Assembly (NCBI GenBank): GCA_035293985.1
Contig: DATGLS010000046.1
Span: forward strand, 1-63,886
DNA: 63,886 nucleotides
Origin: JAVDCA01 sp035293985
GTDB lineage: Bacteria > Pseudomonadota > Alphaproteobacteria > Rhizobiales > Xanthobacteraceae
Direction of reading: 5' to 3'
Shown: in pieces, positions 1-9,100 of the stretch
Position numbering within the stretch: the stretch's first letter is position 1
Layout: each line of letters opens with the position of its first letter
Position numbers and translations under genes: made by a program
The notes under the pieces: generated by a model
Seen by the model: only the letters and a program-made list of their open reading frames with translations
What the model was told of the DNA's origin: nothing
Database searches by the model: none

Positions 1-75
1 CAAGAGCAGCACCGCGGCTCCCTCCCCTGCCTGACCGAACCGCGCCGGGCCGTCTACCGCTTCCGACCCGGCTGA
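1..75 (+). CDS. Possible 3' end of a CDS entering from the left
   Basis: Frame 1 is open from the window edge to a TGA at 73-75 and would encode a 24-residue basic tail ending in AVYRFRPG. Nothing here identifies a family. Because the following bases look like an insertion-sequence end, it could be the C-terminus of a transposase or integrase, but that is inference. The stretch is too short to exclude chance. Confidence 0.25.
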   Translation, partial: QEQHRGSLPCLTEPRRAVYRFRPG

Positions 76-90
76 CCGACCTCACCCGAA

Positions 91-145
91 GCGGACAAAT
101 GATGTGCTACCAAAACCGGACATCTTGATTAGCTAACGACACAGG
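91..145. mobile_element. Possible insertion-sequence end with two short direct repeats
   Basis: The hexamer CGGACA occurs at 92-97 and 117-122, 25 bases apart. Each is followed about 8-10 bases later by GCTAMC. This AT-richer block sits right after the truncated reading frame at the edge. Arrays of CGGACA-type repeats are found at the ends of some integrase-type insertion sequences, as far as I recall, so this may be the right end of such an element. The bulk of the element lies outside the window and the family cannot be named from here. Confidence 0.35.
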
Positions 146-257
146 GCACGGGACGAAATAGTGATGGAACACGAAGGAATTGCGACGGTCCGGTGAGGTC
201 CTGGGGAGGTCCCGAGCCAAGTACGGAGCCAAGTACCGAGCAGTCCCCGCCGATCCG
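146..257. other. Short intergenic stretch
   Basis: Between the possible insertion-sequence end and the 3' end of fliX. I see no gene here. The direct repeat of CCAAGTACGGAG / CCAAGTACCGAG near 216-240 is the only visible structure. Confidence 0.4.
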
Positions 258-674
258 TCACCCGGCCGACGTTGCGACCTTGGCGAGCTCGACCTCGACC
301 CGCAGGTCGATCTCGGCCAGCACCTGGTCGACGCGTGGATCGCCCGAGCCGTCCTTGAGCTCGGCGGCCGCCGATTGAAGGCGCAGCACCACGGCCGGAT
401 CGAGCCGGCCCGACAGCAGCGCCAGCTTCATCTCGTCGAGCAGGTCGAGCGCCTTGTGGCCACGCTTGACCGCGCGCCGGCGCCGCTCGTCGACCGCTTC
501 GACCCCCTGCAAGGCCAGCAGCGCGTCTATCCCCGCAACCGAGCGCACCCCGCCCGAGGCGGCCGGCGCCGGGGCGGGCTCCTCCTGCGGCAGGCTGAAG
601 GTTCCGGACGCGGAACGGCGCGCGGTCGACGACGACGTGGGCGCGGCCGGGCCATTGGGTCCCGTGATGCGCAT
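258..674 (-). CDS. fliX: Flagellar assembly regulator FliX
   Basis: A 138-residue protein starting MRITGPNG, with a Ser/Ala/Pro-rich N-terminal third and a helical C-terminal half (roughly residues 55-138) containing the IDALLALQGVE and ALDLLDEMKLALLSG segments typical of FliX. In Caulobacter, FliX is a trans-acting partner of the sigma-54 activator FlbD. It couples early flagellar assembly to expression of later class genes. The reading frame is open upstream to 764, but the ATG at 674 is chosen because family members begin MRI at this point and the upstream residues are basic and low-complexity. It diverges from flgI, and a full CtrA-type box lies 90 bases upstream, which fits the cell-cycle control known for this family. 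Confidence 0.9.
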   Translation of the reverse strand: MRITGPNGPAAPTSSSTARRSASGTFSLPQEEPAPAPAASGGVRSVAGIDALLALQGVEAVDERRRRAVKRGHKALDLLDEMKLALLSGRLDPAVVLRLQSAAAELKDGSGDPRVDQVLAEIDLRVEVELAKVATSAG

Positions 675-763
675 GGCGAAGGCCTCATGGCGGCGACAGA
701 AACGATTCGGCTCGCGTCTTGGTTCGCGATTTTGGCTCGCCGCCACGCGACCCTCGGCTCTCA

Positions 764-782
764 ATGGTTAAGAGCCGGTTAA
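764..782 (-). promoter_or_regulatory. CtrA-type box between fliX and flgI
   Basis: On the minus strand the sequence reads TTAA-N7-TTAACCAT, with the TTAA half-sites at 779-782 and 768-771. This is the full CtrA consensus. It lies about 90 bases upstream of fliX and 180 upstream of flgI. Confidence 0.65.
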
Positions 783-909
783 TCGCGGGCGCCGAGCCGG
801 CAGGAATTGCCGCCATAGGGCAACGCGTTCCCGGCGCCTAGCCGCCAAGTCGAGCGGGGATTCGGCAGATCATCATTAAAGATCAATGCATTATCGGATT
901 TTCCCGCGC

Positions 910-925
910 TGGCACGCCGCTCGCA
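910..925 (+). promoter_or_regulatory. Sigma-54 (-24/-12) promoter for flgI
   Basis: TGGCAC at 910-915, five bases, then TCGCA at 921-925. The invariant GG (911-912) and GC (923-924) are exactly ten bases apart. Transcription would start near 935, leaving a leader of about 30 bases before the flgI ATG at 964. Because the promoter lies inside the longer reading frame beginning at 886, it also argues for the 964 start. Confidence 0.65.
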
Positions 926-963
926 TCAGATGGGGTCGGTCCGACCTCATCGGGGAGAAGTGG

Positions 964-2082
964 ATGACGAGGACAGCAAAGCTCGCACGGATCGCATGCG
1001 CGGCCGTGTGGGTGCTGACGACGATGACGCCTCCGGCGCACGCAGCTTCGCGGATCAAGGATCTCGCGAACGTCGAGGGCGTTCGCCAGAACCAGCTCAT
1101 CGGCTACGGCCTCGTGGTCGGCCTCAACGGCACCGGCGACACGATCAACAATTCGCCGTTCACCCGGCAGTCGCTCACCGCGATGCTGGAGCGGCTCGGC
1201 GTCAACATCCGCGGCCAGACGCTTCGCACCGGCAATGTCGCGGCCGTGATGGTGACCTCCAACCTCCCCGCCTTCTCGACCCAGGGCACGCGCATCGACG
1301 TGACGGTGTCGGCGCTCGGCGACGCCAAGAGCCTGCAGGGCGGCGTGCTGCTGGTGACGCCGCTGCTCGGCGCCGACGGTAACGTCTACGCGGTCGCACA
1401 GGGCTCGCTCGCAATCGGCGGCTTTCAGGCCGGCGGCGACGCCGCCTCGGTCACGCGCGGCGTGCCGACGGTCGGACGCATCGCCAACGGGGCGATCATC
1501 GAGCGCGAGATCGACTTCGCGCTCAACCGCATGAACCAGGTGCGCCTCGCGCTGCGCAACGCCGACTTCACCACCGCCAAGCGCATCGCCTCGGCGGTCA
1601 ACGATTATCTCGGCGTGCCGACCGCCCAGCCGCTCGACCCGTCGACGGTCGAGCTCACGGTGCCGCAGCAGTACAAAGGCAACGTGGTGGCGCTGCTCAC
1701 CGAAATCGAGCAGCTGCAGATCGAGCCCGACGAGCCGGCCAAGATCATCATCGATGAGCGCTCCGGCATCATCGTCATGGGCCGCGACGTGCGCGTCTCC
1801 ACCGTCGCGGTCGCGCAGGGCAACCTCACGGTCACGATCTCCGAATCGCCGCAGGTGAGCCAGCCCAATCCGCTGTCGCGCGGACAGACCCGGACGGTCC
1901 CGCGCACCCGCGTCGGCGTGCAGGAGGACGGCCGCAAGCTCGCGATGGTCGACGAAGGCGTGTCGCTGCAGCAGCTCGTCGACGGCCTCAACGCGCTCGG
2001 CGTCGGCCCGCGCGACCTGATCGCCATCCTGCAGGCGATCAAGGCCGCCGGCGCGATCCAGGCCGACATCGAGGTGATGTGA
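964..2082 (+). CDS. flgI: Flagellar P-ring protein FlgI
   Basis: A 372-residue exported protein forming the periplasmic P-ring around the flagellar rod. Residues 1-27 are a signal peptide (basic start, hydrophobic core, AHA at the cleavage site). The mature protein opens SRIKDLANVEGVRQNQLIGY, followed by GLVVGLNGTGD, the family's hallmark N-terminus. The C-terminus DLIAILQAIKAAGAIQADIEVM is also typical, and the length matches full FlgI. The ATG at 964 has GGGGAGAAG just upstream. The frame extends to 886, but those residues are not FlgI-like and would include the promoter. The stop overlaps the start of the next gene by one base, so flgI, flgJ-like and flgN-like form one operon. Confidence 0.97.
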   Translation: MTRTAKLARIACAAVWVLTTMTPPAHAASRIKDLANVEGVRQNQLIGYGLVVGLNGTGDTINNSPFTRQSLTAMLERLGVNIRGQTLRTGNVAAVMVTSNLPAFSTQGTRIDVTVSALGDAKSLQGGVLLVTPLLGADGNVYAVAQGSLAIGGFQAGGDAASVTRGVPTVGRIANGAIIEREIDFALNRMNQVRLALRNADFTTAKRIASAVNDYLGVPTAQPLDPSTVELTVPQQYKGNVVALLTEIEQLQIEPDEPAKIIIDERSGIIVMGRDVRVSTVAVAQGNLTVTISESPQVSQPNPLSRGQTRTVPRTRVGVQEDGRKLAMVDEGVSLQQLVDGLNALGVGPRDLIAILQAIKAAGAIQADIEVM

Positions 2083-2465
2083 TGACGAGCCTGATGCCCA
2101 CGCTCGCCGCTCCCGGCCTCGACCAGCTCACGCCGGTCGCGCTCGCCTCCCGCGCCAAGAACGCGAGCCCGAGCTCGCCGCAGGCGCGCATGCGCGCGCA
2201 GGCGCAGAGCTTCGAGGCCCAGTTCCTCAACTCGATGTTCCAGCAGATGTACGCGGGCGTCGGCGGCGACGGCCCGTTCGGCAACAGCCAGGGCGTCGGG
2301 CCGTGGCGGTCGCTGCTCACCGACGAATACGCCAAGAGCTTCGCCAAGAACGGCGGCATCGGCATCGCCGACGCGGTCTACAAGCAGATGCTGGCGCGCG
2401 CGCAGGGGCAGCAGGCGCCGCAGCCGCTGCGGCCGGCGCTGATGCCGAAAGCGCACACCATATAG
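2082..2465 (+). CDS. FlgJ-like rod-binding protein, no muramidase domain
   Basis: A 127-residue protein with the rod-binding motif of FlgJ N-terminal domains: FEAQFLNSMFQQMYAG followed by PFGNSQGVGPWRSLLTDEYAKSFAKNGGIGIADAVYKQML. It likely caps the growing rod in the periplasm. Like other alphaproteobacterial homologues (CheL/FlgJ-type), it lacks the C-terminal peptidoglycan hydrolase domain found in enteric FlgJ, so another enzyme must open the cell wall. The ATG at 2082 shares its A with the flgI TGA stop. A GTG at 2079 is an alternative. The tail after residue 108 is Gln/Pro-rich and variable. Confidence 0.88.
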   Translation: MTSLMPTLAAPGLDQLTPVALASRAKNASPSSPQARMRAQAQSFEAQFLNSMFQQMYAGVGGDGPFGNSQGVGPWRSLLTDEYAKSFAKNGGIGIADAVYKQMLARAQGQQAPQPLRPALMPKAHTI

Positions 2466-2477
2466 GGAGCCCCCGCC

Positions 2478-2981
2478 ATGCCGCAGCCGACACCACAGCA
2501 ACCCACCAAGCCGATGCAGCCGACGCTCGCCCGCCCGCTCGCCGATCCCGCCGAGGCGCAGGCCATGATCGGGCATCTCAGCGATGTCATGGACGCGCTG
2601 CTCGGCGTGGTCGAGGAGGAGACCAGGCTGGTGCGGCTCGGCAAGCTCACCGAGGTGGCGCGGCTCGAGCCGAAGAAGACCAACCTCGCGCGGCTCTATC
2701 TCTCGGACACGGCGCGCCTGCAGGCGAGCCAGCCCTATCTCGCCAAGGCGGTGCCCGGCGTGCTGAAGGTCCTGCGCGAGCGCCACAACACCTTCCGTGC
2801 CATGCTGCAGATCAATCTGACGGTGCTTGCGACCGCGCACGCGGTCGCCGAAGGCATCATTCGCGGCGTGTCGGCCGAGATCAACCGCAACGCGGCGCCG
2901 CGCACGTATGGGGCAACCGGCCGCCAGGTCACGCCGCCGCCGCGCAATGCGCTCCCGCTCTCGGTGAGCCGATCGTTATAG
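2478..2981 (+). CDS. FlgN-like flagellar export chaperone
   Basis: A 167-residue, mostly alpha-helical soluble protein. Residues 20-130 form the long helical hairpin expected for FlgN-type chaperones of hook-associated proteins (SDVMDALLGVVEEETRLVRLGKL, then EPKKTNLARLYLSDTARLQA). Both ends are Pro/Gln/Arg-rich and probably disordered. It follows the rod-binding gene by 12 bases with GGGAGCCCCC as a ribosome site. The position after flgI-flgJ matches many rhizobial flagellar operons. FlgN homologues are weakly conserved, so the call rests on helical pattern and neighbourhood as much as on motif. Confidence 0.75.
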   Translation: MPQPTPQQPTKPMQPTLARPLADPAEAQAMIGHLSDVMDALLGVVEEETRLVRLGKLTEVARLEPKKTNLARLYLSDTARLQASQPYLAKAVPGVLKVLRERHNTFRAMLQINLTVLATAHAVAEGIIRGVSAEINRNAAPRTYGATGRQVTPPPRNALPLSVSRSL

Positions 2982-3093
2982 ATCCGCTGGCGCGGCACCG
3001 CGCCGCCCGCCCGGGGTTCTGTTGCGTGCTGAGGCAGTCCGTTGCGTCGATGTCGCGTTGACCCGTTGCGTCGGTGGAGTCCCAGTTGGTGGG

Positions 3094-3122
3094 GAGCAGC
3101 GCGGCCTCGAGCCGCGCTGCTC
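3094..3122. terminator. Hairpin between convergent genes
   Basis: An 11-base-pair perfect stem (GAGCAGCGCGG / CCGCGCTGCTC) with a 7-base loop lies between flgN-like and the convergent giant gene ending at 3148. It has no clear U-tract, so it may act as a bidirectional or Rho-assisted terminator. Confidence 0.5.
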
Positions 3123-3147
3123 TTGCGTTCGCGATGCTCGGAACCGA

Positions 3148-6100
3148 TCAAACGAGGGGCTTGTTCGTCGCCGTCCGCGCCAAATTGATCCCATTCGCGG
3201 TCAGGTTCCATCCGATCGCTGCGACCTCGATCGCGTCGTTGCCGCTCATCGGCTGGGTCGTGCCCGCAAAGGCGTAGCCGAACGGATCAGGCGCCATATT
3301 GCTGCTCCAGTCCGCGTAATCGACGCCGTCGTTTGATGGATTGTAGTCGCCGAGGTTCGTCGCCCCTCCGTCGATCGAGAAATAGTCCGTGTTGGGTCCT
3401 TGCTGCGTCAGCGCGCGCTCGGGCGTGCCCTGTGAAGGATTTCCGTTGTTGGTCGAGGTGTAACGGAAGAGGTCGAGCGGCGTATAGACGCCGGAGCCGA
3501 GCGCCGCGCCGACCGAGCCGATGCGTCCCATGACCTCGGTGAACTCGTGCTGCAAGGTGCCGATGGCATCATAGCCGCCCGATGCGGTCTGGTTGAACTC
3601 CAAGCCGATCGCGCTCGAGACGCCGACGTAGCCGTCGATGCTGGAGCTCGCACCGGCGAGGCCGAGCGCCTTTTGCTCCGCGGTCGTGAGCTCGAAGCTT
3701 CCTCCAGTCGGATCGGTCGCGCCGAGACTCGCGGCCGCCGATGCCTTGTAACCCGAGTTCAGCGCCTGCGATTGCAATGCCGATCTGATCGACGAATAAC
3801 TGTCGCTGCCGAGGAAGCTGATGTTCTCCGCCGCGGCGCTCGGCGAGATGGGGCTGCCGTCGACTTCGCCATAGCCGACTTGAATGTTGATGACGACGTT
3901 GTTGCTGAAGACGGCCGATAGACCGGCCGCCGCGGCGACGACCGCGTTGCGGTAGCCGGTCGGCGCATTGCCGACGCTCGAATCCCAGCTGAGATTGAAC
4001 TGGAGCCCGCCATTGGCGCCGACCAGCGTCGTCGAGCTGAGTTGCGCGGTGCTGAAGGTCGAGATTTGCGCAATCGACAAGGCGTCGGCGTGGTTGGCGA
4101 GCAGCGCCGCGGTCTGCGTCGACGAGAGCGTGCCGAGTTGCGCGGCCGTCAGCCCGCTGACTTGAGCCGAGGTGAGGCCGGCGATCGCCGACGGCGAGAG
4201 CGAGCCGACGTTGTTCAGCTGGGAGTCGATTTGCGGCGAATTGAGCTGATTGAGCGCGGCGACCTGGCTCGCCGTGAGCCTGTCGAGCGTGGCGATGGTG
4301 ATGCCGCTGGCTTGATCCGACGTCAGATTCGCGATGTTCAGCGCCTGCAGGTTTGGCGTGCTCAAGCCGCTGATCTGCGCATTGCTCAGCGCCTGGTCCT
4401 GGCTCGGCGTGAACGCGCCGATCTGGGTCGGCGAGAAGTTGTTCAGCGTTGCGATCGGCAGCGCGCCGATCTGCTGCGCCGTAAAGCCTCCGAGCTGGGT
4501 CGGGGAGAGCGACTGCAATTGCGACGGCGACAGCGAGCCGATCCCGGGCACTGACAGGGCGCTGATCTCGACCGGCGTCAACCTACTGGTCTGGCTCGCG
4601 CTCAGGTTCGCAAGGGCCGTGGTCAGCCCGCCGAGCTGGCTGCTCGTGAGGTTGGTGATCGTGATGGCATTCAGGCTCGTCCGATTGAGGCCGTTGAGCT
4701 GCGTGGCCGTCAACGCCTGGACCTGGGGAGACGTGAGCTCACCGATCTGGGCCGACGTGAAGTTGTTGAGGGTCGCGGTCGGAAGCGCGCCGAGCTGTCC
4801 CGCCGTCAAGCCCCGGAGCTGCGTCGGCGACAGTCTCTGCAGCTGGCTGACCGAGAAATCATTCAGTCCGGGGATGGACAGGGCGCCGATCTCGCCCGCG
4901 GTGAGCGAATTGACCTGACCGGCGCTGAAGTTCGTCACCGCCGACGTGAGACCGCCGAGCTGGGCGATCGTCAGACGCGCGAGGTCGATCGCGTTGAAGC
5001 TCGCGGCGTTGAGGTTGTTGAGTTGCGCGGCGGTCAGCCCCTGATCCTGGGTGGCGGTGAACTCGCCCACCTGGGTGGGCGAGAAGCTGTTCAGCGTCGC
5101 GTTCGAGATCGTGCCGAGCTGCGCCGAGGTGATGCCGCCGAGCTGGGACGCCGTCAGGCTCTGCAGCTGCGGCGCCAGCTTGTTGAAGCCGGAGGTCGAG
5201 AGCGCGCCGATTTCGCCTGCGGTCAGCGCATTGACCTGTCCGGCGCTCAGGTTCGCGACGGCGCCCGCGAGGCCATTGAGCTGCGCGCTCGTCAGGTTCG
5301 CCAGGTTGAGCGCATTGAAGCTCGCCGCGTTGAGCCCGTTGAGCTGCGCGGCGGTGAGCGCCTGATCCTGGTTGGCGTTGAGCTCGCCGATCTGGCCCGG
5401 TGTGAAATTGTCGAGCGTCGCGGTCGAGATCGACCCGAGCTGCGCCGACGTCAGGCCGGCGAGCTGGGGCGCCGACAGCTCCTGCAGCTGCGTCGCCGAC
5501 AGGTCGTTGAGCCCGGGCGCCGACAGCGCGCCGATCTCGCTGGTGGTGAGCGCGTTGATCTGGCTGGCGCTCAAGTTCGCGGTTGCGGCCGTGAGGCCGC
5601 CGAGTTGGGCTAACGTCAATTGCGCCAGGTTGAGCGCGTTGAAGCTCGCGGCATTGAGACCGTTGAGCTGCGACGCCGTCAGTCCCTGATCCTGGGCGGC
5701 GGCGAGCTCGCCCACCTGGGCCGCCGAGAAGTTGTTGAGGGTCGCGGTCGAGACCGCACCGAGCTGCGCGGCCGTGAGGCCGCCGACTTGCGGTGCCGAG
5801 AGCGTCTGCAGCTGCGTCGCCGACAACCTGTTGAGCCCGGGAGCCGACAGCGCTCCGATCTCGCTGGTCGTGAGTGAGTTGATCTGCCCGGTGCTGAGGT
5901 TTGCCGCCCCGGCCGTGAGGCCGCCGAGCTGAGCGCTCGTCAGGTTCGCGAGGCTGAGCGCGTTGAAGCTGGCCGCATTGAGGACGTTGAGCTGCGCTGC
6001 CGTCAGCCCCTGATCCTGGGTGGCACTGAGCTCGCCGACCTGGGCGGCGGAGAAGTTGTTCAGCGTGGCGGCCGAGATCGCGCCGAGCTGCGCCGCCGTG

Positions 6101-9100
6101 AGGCCACCGAGCTGGGGCGCCGACAATTCCTGCAGCTGCGTCGACGACAGGTGGTTCAGCCCCGGCGCCGAGAATGCACCGACCTCGCCGGCCGTGAGCG
6201 CGTTGATCTGGCCGTTGCTGAGGTTGGCGGCTGCCGCGCTCAGGCCCCCGAGCTGCGCCATCGTCAGATGCGCGAGGTTGAGCGCATCGAAGCTCGCGGC
6301 GTTGAGATTGTTGAGCTGGGCGGCCGAGAGGCCCTGATCCTGGCTGGCGCTGAGCTCGCCGATCTGGGTGGAGGAAAAATTGTTGAGCGTCGTGGTCGAG
6401 ATCGCGCCGAGCTGCGCCGCCGTGAGGCCGCCGAGCTGAGGCGCCGACAATTCCTGCAGCTGCGTCGACGACAGGCTGTTGAGCCCGGGTGCCGACAGCG
6501 CGGCGATCTCGCCGGTGGTGAGCGAATTGATCTGGCCGGCGCTCAGGTTCGCGGCGGCCGCCTTGAGCCCCGCAAGCTGCGTGCTCGTCAGGTTCGCGAG
6601 ATTGATCGCGTTGAAGCTCGCGGCGTTGAGGCCATTGAGCTGCTGGGCGGTGAGCCCCTGCACCTGCGCCGTGCTGAGCTCGCCGATCTGCGCCGTCGAG
6701 AAATTGTTGAGCGTCGCGGTCGAGATCGAGCCGAGCTGGGCTGCCGTGAGACCGCCGAGCTGTTGTGTCGACAACGCCTGCAGCTGGGTCACCGACAAAT
6801 TGTTGAGGCCGGGCGCGGACAGGGCGCCGATCTCGCCCTCCGTCAACGCGTTGATCTGGCCGAGGCTGAGGTTCGCGGTCGCGCTCGTGAGGCCGCCGAG
6901 CTGGGCGCTTGTCAGGTTCGCGAGGTTGATCGCATTGAGGCTGCCCGCGTTGAGCCCATTGAGCTGTGCGGCGGCGAGCCCTTGCAGCTGCGCCGTGTTG
7001 AGCTCGCCGATCTGCGTCGCCGAGAAATTGTCGAGCGTCGCGGTCGAGATCGAGCCGAGCTGGCTCGCCGTGAGACCGCCGAGCTGTTGCGCCGACACCG
7101 CCTGCAGCCGCGTTGCCGACAGATTGTTGAGGCCGGGCACCGACAGCGCGCCGATCTCGCCCGGCGTGAGCGAATTGATCTGACCGGCGCTGAGGTTCGC
7201 GGCCGCGGCCGTGAGGCCGCCGAGCTGCCCGCTGGTCAGGTGCGCGAGATCGAGCGCGTTGAAGCTCGCGGTGTTGAGCCCGTTGAGCTGCGCAGCGGTG
7301 AGCCCCTGCACCTGCGTCGCAGTGAGCCCGCCGATCTGCGCCGGCGAGAGATTGTTCAGCGTCGCCGCCGAGATCGCGCCGAGCTGGCTCGCCGTAAGGC
7401 CACCGAGCTGTTGCGCCGACAATGATTGAAGCTGCGGCGACGACAGGTTGTTGAGCCCGGGCGCCGACAGCGCGCCGATCTCGCTGGCCGTGAGTGCGTT
7501 GATCTGGCCGGCGCTCAGGTTCCTGATCGCGGCCGTGAGGCCGCCGAGCTGCGCGCCGGTCAGGTTCGCGAGGTTGAGCGCGTCGAAGCCGGCGGCGTCG
7601 AGGTTGTTGAGCTGCGTGGCGGTGAGCGCCTGCACTTGCGTCGTGCCGAGCTCGCCGATCTGCGTGGCTGAGAAATCATTGAGCGTCGCCGTCGAGAGCG
7701 AGCCGAGCTGGGCCGGCGTGAGTCCGCCGAGCTGTTGCGTCGACATCGATTGCAGCTGCGTCGCCGACAGATCGTTGAGCCCGGGCACCGACAGGGCGCC
7801 GATCTCGCCGGCAGTAAGCGAGTTGATCTGGCCGGCGTCGAGGTCCGCGGTCGCCGCCGTGAGGCTGCCGAGCTGGCCACTCGTCAGATGTGCGAGGTTG
7901 ATCGCATTGAGGCTCGTGGCGTTGAGCCCGTTGAGCTGCGGCGCGGTGAGCGCCTGCAGCTGAGGCGCGTTGAGCTCTCCTATCTGCGTCGCCGAGAAGT
8001 TGTTGAGTGTCGCGACCGAGATCGAGCCGAGCTGGCTCGCCGTGAGGCCGCCGAGCTGCGGCGCCGACAACGCTTGCAGCTGCATGGCCGACAGGTGGTT
8101 GAGCCCGGGCGCCGACAGCGCGCCGACCTCGCTTGCCGTCAACGCGTTGATCTGGCCGGCGCTGAGATTGGCGGTCGCGGCCGTGAGGCCGCCGAGCTGC
8201 GCGCCTGTGAGATTCGCGAGGTTGAGTGCGTTGAAGCTGGCGGCATTGAGCCCGTTGAGCTGCGGCGTCGTGAGCGCCTGCACCTGCGCCGAGCCGAGCT
8301 CGCCGATCTGCGTCGGCGAAAAATTGTTCAGCGTCGCGGCCGAGATCGCGCCGAGCTGGCCCGCCGTCAGACCGGCGAGCTGCGCGCTCGACAACCTCTG
8401 CAGCTGCGTCGCCGACAGATCGTTCAGCCCGGGCGCAGACAGCGCACCGATCTCGCTCGCCGTCAGGGCGTTGACCTGTCCGGCGCTCAGGTTGGCGGTC
8501 GCGGCCGTGAGGCCGCCGAGCTGCGCGCTCGTCAGGTTGGCGAGGTTGATGGCGTTGAAGCTGGCGGCGTTGAGGTTGTTGAGCTGCGCGGCCGTGAGCC
8601 CTTGCACCTGCGTGGCGTTGAGTTGGCCGATCTGGGCGGCGGAGAAATTGTTGAGCGTGGCGCTGGAGACCGCGCCGAGCTGCGCCGCCGTGAGCCCGCC
8701 GATCTGCAGCGCCGACAGGGCCTGCAGCTGTGTCGCCGACATCGCGTTGAGCCCCGCCGCCGACAGCGCGCCGACCTGGCCGGCCGTGAGCGCGTTGATC
8801 TGCGCGATGCTGAGATTGCCGGCCGCGGTCCGCAGGCTGCCCAGCTGCGTGCCGGTCAGCTGGGACAGATTGAGCGCGTTGAAATTGCCGGCGGCGAGAC
8901 CGTTGAGCTGCGCGGACGTCAGCGCCTGCGCCTGCGGGGACGTGAGCTGGCCGATCTGGGTGGTGGACAGGTTGTCGAGCGTCGCGACCGAGACCGCGCC
9001 GACCTGCGTCGGCGACAGCGTCGTCACGTTCAGGGACTGGATCGTCGTCGGGTCGAGGTTGTTGAGCTGGGTCGGCGTGAGCGCCTGAATCTGCGCGGCC

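Noticed and set aside
886..963. An earlier start for flgI
   Set aside because: It would place the sigma-54 promoter inside the coding region and add residues that do not fit a signal peptide. The ATG at 964 has a good ribosome site.
4450..9000. A CRISPR-like array
   Set aside because: The repeats are long (324 bases), coding, and have no unique spacers of constant length between short palindromic repeats.
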